Shown here: in pieces, positions 27,146 through 37,830 of the stretch
Numbering within the stretch: position 1 is the stretch's first letter
How the letters are laid out: every line of letters starts with the position of its first letter
Source of the DNA: Clostridia bacterium
Lineage (GTDB): Bacteria; Bacillota; Clostridia; Christensenellales; UBA1242
Direction of reading: 5' to 3'
NCBI GenBank assembly: GCA_900767835.1
Contig: CAAGAO010000030.1
Location: forward strand, 42,912-106,911
Length of the DNA: 64,000 bases
Notes under the pieces: model-generated
What the model saw: the letters and a program-made list of their open reading frames with translations, nothing else
Database searches by the model: none
What the model was told of the DNA's origin: nothing
Position numbers and translations under genes: made by a program

Positions 27146-27638
27146 ATTCAAAAATTATACTTAAATTTTGTTAATTTAACAAACAAAATATTTTTTAAGT
27201 AAAATGTAAAATTTCAATTCTATGTCATTTTCGTATTTTATATATGCCAAAGTCAACATTCTGGCGGAAATTTTTCAGGTTTACCACAAAAATTTCCGCT
27301 AGGACAATAGTTTTTGTATATAATAATAGTAGTTTTTTGTTAAAATCAAATTTTTGTATATGTATAATAGAATGATAAGTTTATATATATTGCTAAATGA
27401 TTTTATTTTCATAAGAAATATTTATTAATATAAAATTTTAAAAAAATATTAAAAAACTTATTATTTATACTAAATTTTCCACTTATAAATATTATTTTTT
27501 ATTGATTAATAATTGAATATACTTAATTTTTATTAATTTTTTAAATAATTATTTCTCAAATATATATAATATATTTGAAAAAAAAATAATAATATGTTAC
27601 AATTTGTTAAACAAATTATTTATTTAAAGGTGTAAGTT
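27146..27638. other. AT-rich intergenic region with a 12-bp perfect inverted repeat
   Basis: About 490 nt without a gene. GCGGAAATTTTT (27264-27275) is repeated inverted at 27288-27299 around CAGGTTTACCAC and is not followed by a T run. Two similar TTTTTGTATAT-type stretches follow at about 27312 and 27352. Confidence 0.65.
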
Positions 27639-30600
27639 ATGAAAAAAACAATTTTAAATATATCAAAAATTATTCCAGCAATTTTTGCTTTAATTTCTGG
27701 TGTATTACTATTCTCCAGCAAAACAAATACATATGCTGATGAAGTGTCTTCTTTGCCTTCATATTTTTCTGTATATACTGCAGACTATAACAATTCTGAA
27801 GCAACAAAGTATTCCAAGAGAGAAGTAACAGATGTATTCTCAAATGGAGATGCTATATTTCTAAAAAACAATCAAGCAGTTGTTTTAGAATTTGAAAAAG
27901 ATAAACTTTTAATGGCTGATGGAAAAACTTTAAGAATCACTCAAGATATAGGTTACACTGTCACTATAAATGGTCAACTTTTATCAACATCTTTAAAACT
28001 TGAAAATGGTTTTGATAATATTACTGGAGAAAATGAAGTTTTCAAACTAGCCATTAATCCATCAATCGCATCTTTAAATGAATTTAATTATGGTAAATAT
28101 TCAATAGAGTTTTCATATTGGTATTATGACGATATAGACACAAAAACAGTAAAGTTTACTTGCAATTTTTATATCTTTAATTATGATGACTATTGCGGAA
28201 CAATAAACAAAAATTACTCTTTAAATAATAAAGTAAATGGTGCATATTGTTACTATTATGATGGTTCAACAACTGATGGTAACTTGTTTAACCTAACTTA
28301 TAACTACACACACTTTAATGTTAAAATAATTAAAACATATCAACAACTTTCATACATTACCGAAGTTAAATATCAAAACAACACCTTAAATATTTTAAAC
28401 ACAAACGAACTTTCACAATCAACCACAACTAATTATGTAAAAATAAATAAAATTGACGGTACAACTTCCGCTAAAATAACTTTCAATGATATTGGTACAT
28501 ATTATGTTTATTACGAAACCGTTAACCCATATAACAATCAAGAAATATTTAGCGAGTATTATGAATATACAAACTCAGCCGTTGCCCCAAATACTAGCGA
28601 CACAATTAATATATTTGGTTATCAATCTTTCTTCACTAGTCAAAATGGGCTAGAAGAATTTAAACAGGTTGATAGCACTGACGCAAGTGTAGTTAAATAT
28701 CAAGCAGACGTAACATCTCTTTTAAACAGTGAAAAGAGTGATAACGAAAATTTTAATATTTTAAAAAATAAATACACTGGTGAAAATGCTTTAAAAATCG
28801 TATCAACCAACCAAGCACCAATATATTTTAAGACTAACGCAACTTTAGTTAGAGAAAAATCTCAATATTACTACTTTAAAGATATTTCTAAATTAACAAC
28901 ACTTCCAACAAATGTTTATTCCGAATTAACCAAAGATGCATATGTTTATAAAAATTATTCTTGCACTCCACTTAGCACTGCTGGTATCTATTTAGTTAAA
29001 CTTTCTTACACTTTTGATAAATATTCAGCAAATACACTAAGTCAATATTTCTTATTTGAAATAACTAATAATTCTCCAAAACTTACAATCAATGAATTAA
29101 TAGTTAGAACAAATGAAACAACTGGCGAAGAAGAAACCATAGAACAAGCAATTCCAACCGATTATGTTACATATAATGACATAAAAATTGAGAAGACTCA
29201 AAGTGGAATATTTGATTCAAAATCAGTATTAAAAATATATAAATCAAAAAACTTTAATGGTAGTGAACTCAGTGGTAATTATGATCAAATAGTTGAAGAT
29301 AAAACAACATTAACTGAAAGTGCAAAATATAAAGTCGAATTAACTTATGGAAATAAAGACCAAAAAAATTATGTTACATACTTTACTATAGATAAAACAG
29401 GTATAAGTGATGTTGCTTTAAACACATTAACCAAGTATTCTGGAACATTATATACAAAAGACGGACTTGTAAATTCTTTCTATACAAACCAATCCGTTGC
29501 AATTAGTTGGACAAATAAAGAAAAAAGCGGTAAAGCCCAAACATATGCAGAATATAAATTTTTCCCAACATCATATTCTTCAACCTTTACAAATACATTA
29601 ACTTCAGATGTATTAAAAAATTATTATCGTTCACCATACACAACATATGGGATTCCATCAACTGACACTTTTGCTTATACAACTGGGAATATGCCTGTTT
29701 CAACTTACTCAAACACAATTAATTATTCAACTTTAAGCGAAAGCAATATCTTATCTCAAAGCGGTTTATATATTGTTAAAATATATGACCAAACTGCTTT
29801 AACAAAAGAAGTTGAAGGCGTAAATGTAATTTATAAAGTATTCTTTATAGATAAAACCAAAACAAATATGGTGGCAGAATTTAATAACGAATGGGCATTT
29901 ACGGGCGATGCAAAAATCACATCAGCAGATTATACTTTATATTTTGGTTCTCATAAAATTATACAATTTGAAAAAATGTTAATAAATGACACAAATCTTG
30001 ATGAATGGTTAAATTCAAAAGTATTATCAAATGCAACATATTTCAATAATTATTTTGAAACATACAAAGATAAATTATATTTAAAAATAGATACAAATAA
30101 TACTATATATTATAGTAAAAATGAAAATAGTAGCATTGTCCCATATTCATATACTATAAACGCATCTAATAATTACAGTAAAACCGAAAAAGCAATAGTA
30201 AATGGCAAACCTAATGAATCTCAATATATTTTCTATGTAGCATCAAAATCTAACACACAAGTTCAAAATAACTACAATAGTTTTAAAGATTACTATAATA
30301 ATTGCCATATGGTTACATTCTCAACCGATAACTCAAAAATGGCTTTAACTTATAAAAATACTGATGGTAACAACTGGAATTTACAACAATTCTATGTTAC
30401 ATCTGTTGATGACAACACAAAATACAATTACTTCCAACCAACAAATGTAAACACATTGACATCAAGTAACGAAATATTAAATTTCTCTTATTGTACTGAA
30501 CCATCGAATATACTCTCTGTCCAAAGTATAAAAATGGAATATTATTCATTTGAAAAAAGTTCTCATGGCACATATGTCTTTAAAACTGACCCTACTTCAT

Positions 30601-33600
30601 CTTTATATATATATCAAAAAGATGGTGTAACTCTTGGAAATCAAATATTAGGCGAGGCTAATACTTATAGTTGGCAATTAAATGTAGAAAGTTATAATAT
30701 AACAACAAACCAAACCGCTCAAAGAACAAGAGCAGGTAAGTATGTAATAACAAGAACATACGAAAATGCTTTAGATTCTAACGACCCAAAAGTTAGAGTA
30801 TTAATATTTATAGTTGACAGAAATGGAATTATTAGTGCCCCAGAAGTTGACACAAACGGCAATTCAATTTATTACACTGGCGGTGGAATAAAATTACAAG
30901 TATTAAACAATTATCAAAGTATTAAGGATAGCACATTATTCTTCCACGATATATATTTTGCAAATCAAATGTCATCAGTATCTTCTGGTATTTCAAGTCC
31001 AGTTTTAACAACAAACCTACTTCCAGTTACATTGTATATCCCAGCATATAAATATGGTTATGAACAATTTGCAACAAATACATATAACTATATTTATAAG
31101 CAAATGAATGGTAACACTAACAACTTTAATTCAGACGAACAATCAATTGTTGAATATTATGATTATAAAGATAAAACATACAAAGCATATGACTCATATA
31201 AATTAAACGCATATGTTGAATATAGAAAAACAAATGTTTTAACAACAGCATATGAGGAAAGATTTGAGTTAAATAAAGTGTTGTCTAACAACTATTTAAC
31301 AACAAGCACGCAAGAAGGTATTTTAACATTTAATAAAGATGGTTATTATCATGTAGTTGTTTATTCAAATGGTGGAGACCAATTTACCTTTGACTTTAAA
31401 ATAGAATATAAAGAACCAGAATATACACTTTTAGATAACAAAAATAATCCTTTAACTCCATACGATAACATATATTATACAAATAAACCAATAGTAAGAA
31501 TTTCTTGGGAAAATTCTCCAAATAAATTCTTAGCAAACATCAACCAAAACGAAATCACATACAAAGTATCTAATGGTTTAACTGGTAAAATTAACGCTGA
31601 CAAGATAATATCTAATGGCGAAAATGGTTACTATGTAGATTTAAATTTAACCGAATTAAACGACACATTTGTTCACGGTAGGCAGATTGATATAACTCTA
31701 CAATTCAATGGTAATAAAGAAGATTATAATAATGAAGCATATTTCTCAAAAACAACCTCAATACTTGTAGACTTAGAAGCCCCTATAAAGAATGTATCTT
31801 CGTTAGTGAAATTAACTGGTTTAAACTTTAATCAATTACGCGAATATTACTTAGCAGATGGCGATTCAAGTAGTTTAAGATATAATATGTCAAAGAGTTC
31901 TGGGTTATTTGCAAATTACTCATATATATTAGATATAAGCAATTACACAGATTATATAAAGACACCAGAAACAAACAATTATGATTTTTATAAAGCATAT
32001 TACAGAATTTTTGATGTTGACGGTATTAATACAAAATATGTAATAGGTAACACTCAAGAAAGCGAAATATATCTAGATAACTATAACGACACTTCTGAAA
32101 ATATTTTGTTTAAAACTAAAGATACTTTTGAAACCTTATTTAAAGCAAATGTTGGCAAATATATAGAAATAATAGAAGAAGATTATGCTGGTAATCGTAC
32201 AGTTTACACAATTTATATAACCGATTTATCAAAGAGTAATGAAACAGCAATTGAATATAAATCTTTAACATCAACAACTGGTGACACATCAAAAACTATC
32301 TCATATAAAGATTTATCACAAAACTTAAATATATATTCAAAATATTCTTTAAATTTTGAAAAAGTTGATTTATTAAACAATAATTCATATTTAAGTGGCA
32401 GATATTACTTAATTATAAGTGTAAATGGTGAAAAATATATCAAAACACCATTTTCAAGTGGTAAATTTTACAAAATCTCAAGTTTTGTATCAACTGAAGA
32501 AAGTCCTTTATATACATTGCAAGAAATAACAAACCTATCATCTAGTTCTTCATCACAACCAATAGTTATTTATTCGGCTCCTGTTTATGGAACAATTACA
32601 ATTAATGCTTATGTATTAAACAAAGTTCTAGAAACTTATACCCTAGCACAATACGAAGGAAGTCAATTAGTAGAAGGTATTATGATAAAATTACCTTCAA
32701 ACTCAGCAGACGAAAACCGACTTTACGCAACAAACTTAACTGTTTCAGGTGTTATTAGTGGTTTAGTAATCAATCCTTTTGTTGTAGATAATGAAAATTA
32801 TTTTATAACCGAACAACCTACATACACATCTCAAAACTATAAAATTACTTATATTACAGGTGTAGGTGGCGAAAAATATTTCCGTTTTGAAGTAATTAGA
32901 AGTATTAGTAAAAATGACTACTTTATTTATGAAATAACCGATAATTTTGGCGAAAAAACTAAAATAACACATATTTTTGGACAAATAGAAATTAAAGATC
33001 CAATAACATCAGAAGGCGAAATTATTACATCTTACAAAGATAATGGAGCATATGTTTATTATTCAAGTGAAAACATTTTATATAAATATGATACAACAAT
33101 TTATTCATCAACTAATATAACTGTTAGTCACGATGGAATAAACAGAGTTTATAGAGTAACAAAAGTTGGTTCAAAAATTAAAGTAGAAATTAGAAACAAT
33201 GATGTTTATACTGAAACTCAAGACTATGCAACATTCTTTAATTGCACTTTAGTTAATGGCTCTATTATGTATCTTGAATTAAAAGGTGCTGTAATAGAAA
33301 TTCATAAAGGCAATTTAGGTAATAATTACGAATACTTAGTTCAACTAACTTTAAATAGAGATTTTAGTACTGGTGCTACTCAAGATAGCGATTCTAAATA
33401 TTTCTGTATTTATAATAAAGTTCCTAAAATATCACTTCTAGGTTCAAATGGCGATGATGTCACTTCAATTTTAGGTAATAAAGGTGTTTATACTAACAAT
33501 ATCACAATAAATTATGAACAAACTGTTTTAGATTTTAGTTATGAAATGTATTTAATAATTCCAGACGGCACTGTTCTTCGTTTAACTGACGAATATACAG

Positions 33601-35273
33601 CAAAAGAGAACGGAACATATAGAATAGTTGTAAGTTATTTAGGTGATTTAAAAGGTATTTCAAAATCTCTATACTTTACAATAAAAAATACTTCAGATTA
33701 TAAATTCTCAGTTATGAAAATCAACTCAGATGGTTCTTACTCAGAAGTTAATGCAACTGGTAATTCATTTAGTTATCAAGTAAAAAGCGGTAATAACTCA
33801 GCCGTTAAGACCGAACAAGTGCATTATATTGTAAATGGCGATTATACAATTTTAGTTAACGAAAGTTTAAGTTTAGTTTATGAAACAACCTATGTCGTTG
33901 ATGACTATACAACTATATATACAATTCATACAAATTACGATAATTTGTCGCTTGTAGATTTCTTCTCTTGCAGAATTGCTATTACTAAAATTCCTGTAAC
34001 ATATTCAATATTTAAAGAAAATGATTTTGTTGAATATGATAGTACTGGTAACTCTCAAGACTTAACAAAATCAACATCAATAATTAGTTCTATATACACT
34101 AAAGATGGTTACGATACTGGTAGAAAAATTGCTTGGAAATCTTGGTATTTAATTCCAGAAAACTTAATAAGTGCAACAATTTATTATGGCGAAATTGGTA
34201 AGACTGTTTATACCCCAGTTGTTACTAAAAATGATGACTATTTTACAACAACTTTAAAATCTTCTGGTGTATACTACTTTAAATTTACAGATATTGCTGG
34301 CAATTCTCATTTCTTTGGTGCATACTTAGACACAGAATACTTTGCAATAAAATATTTAAGTAGTGTTATATTTGAAATTAATGATGAAAACCCAATCAAT
34401 TATGCAATTTATGATAAAGAAGTAAAAGTAAATATTCCAGAAAATACTTTAGATTACTACGATACAAACGCAAAACCAACAATTAATGTAGAATTAAATG
34501 GCGAACTTATTACTGTAAAAGCAACATCAAAATACACTTGGAATTTCACTCAACAAGGTTTATATAAAATTTGGTTTAGTGCAAAAATTAATGGTGAAAG
34601 CATTTATGAAGCACCACTATATTTCACAATTCTAAGTTCTAACGAAACTCGTACTGTATTTAATTTTTCATCTTATGGCGATTATTACATTGAAGACATT
34701 TTACTTGATGGTGTGTCTGTAAATAGCAAACTTGCAAATTCTAATAATGGTTCATTATATAATAATAAGTATTTAAAAGAATTAACATTGCATGTTAACG
34801 ATTTAAAAACAGGCGAAGGTGTTTGGACATTTGTAATTAACGCAAATAACGAATTTAATCAAAAATACACATTCTCTGTATGGATAAATAATCCAACAAT
34901 ACCAATTATTTTGTCACATCAAAATGGTACAAAAACAACCGATTCTATAACAATAACTTTCTTAGCATCAAATATTTTAAGCGAAGCAGGAGATTGTATT
35001 TTAAAAATTACTGGCGAGAAAGATTTATATATAACTAAAGAAGCATTAGAAAGCGGAAATTTAACCGAACTTAATGAAATAACTTTAACAGCAACAAGAG
35101 AATACTATATTGAAGTTACAACTCTTAGTGGACAATTATTATATAGTTCATATATAAATAAAGTTGAACCATTAAATGCAGTTTCTATTATTGTAATTTC
35201 TGTTTCATCAGTTGTTTTAGTTGCTGGTGTTGTGTTATTCATCTTACTTCGTAAAAAGATGAAAATAAAATAA
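27639..35273 (+). CDS. Giant (2544-residue) anchored surface protein with Ig-like repeats
   Basis: The start follows AAAGGTG. A signal peptide (MKKTILNISKIIPAIF..., cleaving near ADEV around residue 33-36) is followed by about 2450 residues of beta-rich modules. Recurrent phrases such as GIYLVKLSYTFD, SGLYIVKIYDQ, AGKYVITRTYENA and KDGYYHVVVYSN resemble the last strands of bacterial Ig-like domains, and DKTG/DKTK/DRNG-type turns occur between modules. A single membrane helix near the end (VSIIVISVSSVVLVAGVVLFILL) and a basic tail RKKMKIK anchor it; there is no LPxTG. It is Thr/Ser/Asn/Tyr-rich and poor in Cys, like adhesins. The ligand is unknown. It ends 840 nt before dnaN. Confidence 0.9.
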   Translation: MKKTILNISKIIPAIFALISGVLLFSSKTNTYADEVSSLPSYFSVYTADYNNSEATKYSKREVTDVFSNGDAIFLKNNQAVVLEFEKDKLLMADGKTLRITQDIGYTVTINGQLLSTSLKLENGFDNITGENEVFKLAINPSIASLNEFNYGKYSIEFSYWYYDDIDTKTVKFTCNFYIFNYDDYCGTINKNYSLNNKVNGAYCYYYDGSTTDGNLFNLTYNYTHFNVKIIKTYQQLSYITEVKYQNNTLNILNTNELSQSTTTNYVKINKIDGTTSAKITFNDIGTYYVYYETVNPYNNQEIFSEYYEYTNSAVAPNTSDTINIFGYQSFFTSQNGLEEFKQVDSTDASVVKYQADVTSLLNSEKSDNENFNILKNKYTGENALKIVSTNQAPIYFKTNATLVREKSQYYYFKDISKLTTLPTNVYSELTKDAYVYKNYSCTPLSTAGIYLVKLSYTFDKYSANTLSQYFLFEITNNSPKLTINELIVRTNETTGEEETIEQAIPTDYVTYNDIKIEKTQSGIFDSKSVLKIYKSKNFNGSELSGNYDQIVEDKTTLTESAKYKVELTYGNKDQKNYVTYFTIDKTGISDVALNTLTKYSGTLYTKDGLVNSFYTNQSVAISWTNKEKSGKAQTYAEYKFFPTSYSSTFTNTLTSDVLKNYYRSPYTTYGIPSTDTFAYTTGNMPVSTYSNTINYSTLSESNILSQSGLYIVKIYDQTALTKEVEGVNVIYKVFFIDKTKTNMVAEFNNEWAFTGDAKITSADYTLYFGSHKIIQFEKMLINDTNLDEWLNSKVLSNATYFNNYFETYKDKLYLKIDTNNTIYYSKNENSSIVPYSYTINASNNYSKTEKAIVNGKPNESQYIFYVASKSNTQVQNNYNSFKDYYNNCHMVTFSTDNSKMALTYKNTDGNNWNLQQFYVTSVDDNTKYNYFQPTNVNTLTSSNEILNFSYCTEPSNILSVQSIKMEYYSFEKSSHGTYVFKTDPTSSLYIYQKDGVTLGNQILGEANTYSWQLNVESYNITTNQTAQRTRAGKYVITRTYENALDSNDPKVRVLIFIVDRNGIISAPEVDTNGNSIYYTGGGIKLQVLNNYQSIKDSTLFFHDIYFANQMSSVSSGISSPVLTTNLLPVTLYIPAYKYGYEQFATNTYNYIYKQMNGNTNNFNSDEQSIVEYYDYKDKTYKAYDSYKLNAYVEYRKTNVLTTAYEERFELNKVLSNNYLTTSTQEGILTFNKDGYYHVVVYSNGGDQFTFDFKIEYKEPEYTLLDNKNNPLTPYDNIYYTNKPIVRISWENSPNKFLANINQNEITYKVSNGLTGKINADKIISNGENGYYVDLNLTELNDTFVHGRQIDITLQFNGNKEDYNNEAYFSKTTSILVDLEAPIKNVSSLVKLTGLNFNQLREYYLADGDSSSLRYNMSKSSGLFANYSYILDISNYTDYIKTPETNNYDFYKAYYRIFDVDGINTKYVIGNTQESEIYLDNYNDTSENILFKTKDTFETLFKANVGKYIEIIEEDYAGNRTVYTIYITDLSKSNETAIEYKSLTSTTGDTSKTISYKDLSQNLNIYSKYSLNFEKVDLLNNNSYLSGRYYLIISVNGEKYIKTPFSSGKFYKISSFVSTEESPLYTLQEITNLSSSSSSQPIVIYSAPVYGTITINAYVLNKVLETYTLAQYEGSQLVEGIMIKLPSNSADENRLYATNLTVSGVISGLVINPFVVDNENYFITEQPTYTSQNYKITYITGVGGEKYFRFEVIRSISKNDYFIYEITDNFGEKTKITHIFGQIEIKDPITSEGEIITSYKDNGAYVYYSSENILYKYDTTIYSSTNITVSHDGINRVYRVTKVGSKIKVEIRNNDVYTETQDYATFFNCTLVNGSIMYLELKGAVIEIHKGNLGNNYEYLVQLTLNRDFSTGATQDSDSKYFCIYNKVPKISLLGSNGDDVTSILGNKGVYTNNITINYEQTVLDFSYEMYLIIPDGTVLRLTDEYTAKENGTYRIVVSYLGDLKGISKSLYFTIKNTSDYKFSVMKINSDGSYSEVNATGNSFSYQVKSGNNSAVKTEQVHYIVNGDYTILVNESLSLVYETTYVVDDYTTIYTIHTNYDNLSLVDFFSCRIAITKIPVTYSIFKENDFVEYDSTGNSQDLTKSTSIISSIYTKDGYDTGRKIAWKSWYLIPENLISATIYYGEIGKTVYTPVVTKNDDYFTTTLKSSGVYYFKFTDIAGNSHFFGAYLDTEYFAIKYLSSVIFEINDENPINYAIYDKEVKVNIPENTLDYYDTNAKPTINVELNGELITVKATSKYTWNFTQQGLYKIWFSAKINGESIYEAPLYFTILSSNETRTVFNFSSYGDYYIEDILLDGVSVNSKLANSNNGSLYNNKYLKELTLHVNDLKTGEGVWTFVINANNEFNQKYTFSVWINNPTIPIILSHQNGTKTTDSITITFLASNILSEAGDCILKITGEKDLYITKEALESGNLTELNEITLTATREYYIEVTTLSGQLLYSSYINKVEPLNAVSIIVISVSSVVLVAGVVLFILLRKKMKIK

Positions 35274-35438
35274 TAACTAACATAAAAAACAAGAAAAAAC
35301 GGACTTTATATTTACATAAAAGAACACTTAAAATCGATATGTAAATATTTAATAGTTTGTATTTAAACCACTATTTAATTTAAACAAAAACTTTTTTAAG
35401 TATGTTATTATGTAACTAAAATTATTATACTAAAGACA

Positions 35439-35476
35439 ATAAAACACTAATCTTAATAGGTTAGTGTTTTATCTTA
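35439..35476 (+). terminator. Terminator after the giant surface protein
   Basis: ATAAAACACTAA pairs with TTAGTGTTTTAT; the T tract after it is short. Confidence 0.8.
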
Positions 35477-35589
35477 AAATTTTATAAGTTAAAACATTAT
35501 TTTCCTTATCTACGTTTTATAAAAACAAAAATAAATTTTAATTTTTTATTATTTTTTCGTTAAAAATTTTACCTTTCAATTAATCGATT

Positions 35590-36000
35590 TTATCACGAGT
35601 TTTACACATTAATGTTTATAACTTTATACACATCAATGTTAACTTGTGGATAACTTATAACTTTATAAAAAAATAAAGTTTTATTAATAAATTTTATTAA
35701 TAATTGTTTATAATAAAAATTTGTCAAAAAGTGAAAAAATGTGAAAATGTGTATAACATAGCAACATTTATACACATAGTTATACACATTATATTATACA
35801 ATATATAGTATAATAGTTGAAATTTAAACTAAATATACAATATATATTGTGTATTATAAATCTTATCCACTTTTTCACAGTCTATAATATTAATAATAAT
35901 ATCTAATAATATATTTAATATATAAAATGAAGCAAAAATTTTCTTTCTAATTAAACATATTTATATTGTATTTAATTGTGGATAAATAGTATCTTAAAAA
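35590..36000. other. Candidate chromosomal replication origin (oriC)
   Basis: Seven DnaA-box-like 9-mers occur in 360 nt. Perfect TTATCCACA sites are at 35645-35653 and 35977-35985 (both minus strand). TTATACACA sites are at 35624-35632, 35748-35756 (minus), 35768-35776 and 35780-35788. TTATCCACT is at 35863-35871. The flanks are almost pure A/T, suitable for unwinding. dnaN begins 115 nt after the last box. dnaA is not present on the other side. Confidence 0.82.
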
Positions 36001-36024
36001 GAATAAATATTTTATATATTATTC

Positions 36025-36053
36025 TTGCACTAAAACTAGAAAAGTGTTATAAT
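36025..36053 (+). promoter_or_regulatory. dnaN promoter
   Basis: TTGCAC (36025-36030), 17-nt spacer, TATAAT (36048-36053). Confidence 0.88.
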
Positions 36054-36115
36054 AAAAAGGTAAAAAATGAGTTTACTTTTAGAGTAAATTTTTAGAGATT
36101 AAAAGGAATATTTTT

Positions 36116-37219
36116 ATGCAAATTATTTGTGATGGATTAGATTTATCAGATGCAGTTTTAAAAGTTAGTAAAGCGATATCAACAAGAACAACTAACCCTA
36201 TTTTAGAAGGTATTAAAATTGTAGCAAGTGAAGATACTTTAACATTAAGTGCAACCGATACAGAACTTTCAATTGAAAAGAAAATTAAAGCAGATGTTAA
36301 GGTTGAAGGTGAAACGGTTGTCCCAGGTAAATTCTTTACCGAATTTATGAAAAAGTTATCAAATGAAAAAATTGAACTAGAATTAAATAATCAAAATCAA
36401 TTAAAAATTAGATATATGGATAGTGAAAGTTTTATTCAATGTTTTGTAACAAACGAATATCCAAGTTTTAATATTATTGATAGTAACGACAAATTTTCAC
36501 TTTCAAATGTAAAATTAAAAAACTTAATCAATAAAAGTATATTTTCAGTTGCAATTGATGATTCTCGTCCTATTTTAAAAGGTACACTTTTAGAAATTAA
36601 TTCTAAACAAGTTAAAGCAGTCGCTCTTGACGGTTACAGACTTGCTATGGTTACTGAACCAGTTATTGAATCTAGTGTAAATGGAGGTGTTATTGTTCCT
36701 GCTAGGTCACTATCTGAAATTGCAAAATTATTAAATGACTCTGATGATAAAGTTACAATATTTATTGATAGCAAATATATAATGGTTGATCTTGGAGATA
36801 CAAAAGTTATATCTAGAATTTTAGAAGGCGAATTTTTAAACTATAAACAAATTATTGCAACTGAATTTACTACCGAAGTTGTAATAAATAAAGCACAATT
36901 AACAGATGCTCTTGAAAGAGCCTCATTGCTATCAAAAGTTGGACAAAATAACCTTGTTAAATTTGATATTAAAGAAAATAATTTACTTTTAACATCAAAT
37001 TCAGAGATAGGTAATGTTAAAGAAAATATAAGCATCAACCAACAAGGAAAAGATTTGTTTATAGCCTTTAATGCAAGATATTTTATGGAAGCATTTAGAA
37101 CAAATAATGATGATTTTGTTAAAATTAAATTTAACTCAGCATCAAATCCATGTGTTGTTGTTCCAGCATCTGGAAATGAAGAATATTTATACTTAATTTT
37201 GCCAGTTAGAATTTTGTAA
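36116..37219 (+). CDS. dnaN: DNA polymerase III sliding clamp (beta subunit)
   Basis: 367 residues, the normal length. The three clamp domains are evident: the N-terminal LSDAVLKVSKAIS with NPILEGIKI, the central SFIQCF-NEYPSF and the third domain ending in the typical LYLILPVRIL. SRPILKGTLLEI and ALDGYRLAMV are standard clamp motifs. It encircles DNA and tethers the polymerase. The site AAAGGAA precedes the ATG. It has its own promoter beside the DnaA-box cluster and is followed by a terminator, so the usual dnaA-dnaN-recF-gyrB order is absent. Confidence 0.98.
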   Translation: MQIICDGLDLSDAVLKVSKAISTRTTNPILEGIKIVASEDTLTLSATDTELSIEKKIKADVKVEGETVVPGKFFTEFMKKLSNEKIELELNNQNQLKIRYMDSESFIQCFVTNEYPSFNIIDSNDKFSLSNVKLKNLINKSIFSVAIDDSRPILKGTLLEINSKQVKAVALDGYRLAMVTEPVIESSVNGGVIVPARSLSEIAKLLNDSDDKVTIFIDSKYIMVDLGDTKVISRILEGEFLNYKQIIATEFTTEVVINKAQLTDALERASLLSKVGQNNLVKFDIKENNLLLTSNSEIGNVKENISINQQGKDLFIAFNARYFMEAFRTNNDDFVKIKFNSASNPCVVVPASGNEEYLYLILPVRIL

Positions 37220-37331
37220 TATTTATTATTCGATTAACAAAATTATTAAAAAAATTGAAATTTAATATATTAGTGTTGTTTATTAATAAACAAAATATTT
37301 TACTCTAGTCTATGTTTTTTGATACTAATAC
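37220..37331. other. Short gap before the dnaN terminator
   Basis: Part of a 358-nt stretch to tRNA-Asn (37220-37577) that holds two terminators and otherwise only AT-rich sequence. Confidence 0.6.
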
Positions 37332-37369
37332 AAAAAGAACCTAACTTAAAAATGTTAGATTCTTTTTTT
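37332..37369 (+). terminator. dnaN terminator
   Basis: AAAAAGAACCTAAC pairs with GTTAGATTCTTTTTTT with one mismatch. Nearly the same sequence terminates comF at 41603. Confidence 0.9.
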
Positions 37370-37537
37370 GTTTTTACTACTTTCAAAGATATTTTATTCT
37401 TTTAAATAAAAAAAATTGTTTGTCAACAATGGGTGTAAAATATTTTAGTATTGTTATACATTTTATCCTAAAGCTTAAGTTTTCAGAGAAAATTTGTCTA
37501 TCCTAAAGCAATTACTATTTTTGTCGTTTTCTATTGC

Positions 37538-37571
37538 AAAAAACCGAACCTGAACAAAAGTTCAGATTCGG
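37538..37571 (-). terminator. tRNA-Asn terminator
   Basis: CCGAACCTGAAC pairs with GTTCAGATTCGG around AAAA; on the minus strand a T run follows. Confidence 0.85.
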
Positions 37572-37577
37572 CTCTTT

Positions 37578-37652
37578 TGGCTCCCCAGGTCCGGTTCGAA
37601 CGGACGACCTACCGGTTAACAGCCGGTTGCTCCACCGCTGAGCTACTGAGGA
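37578..37652 (-). tRNA. tRNA-Asn (GTT), CCA encoded
   Basis: Cloverleaf on the minus strand: acceptor TCCTCAG/CTGGGGA, D stem GCTC/GAGC, anticodon stem ACCGG/CCGGT with loop CTGTTAA, T arm GTCCG-TTCGAAC-CGGAC, discriminator G, encoded CCA. Confidence 0.96.
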
Positions 37653-37681
37653 ATATGCGGTTGTTTATTAAAAACAATGTA

Positions 37682-37710
37682 ATAATAACACGAACAATAA
37701 GTAAAGTCAA
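37682..37710 (-). promoter_or_regulatory. tRNA-Asn promoter
   Basis: On the minus strand TTGACT, 17-nt spacer, TATTAT. Confidence 0.85.
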
Positions 37711-37830
37711 CAATTTTTTCAAAAAAAATTAAATTGTTTTTAAAGGGTTAAAATTTAAGAATATTTTAATTAATGTATAAATTAAAAATGGTATGGCAAA
37801 AATTGTTTTGTAACAAAAAAAGGAGTAATT

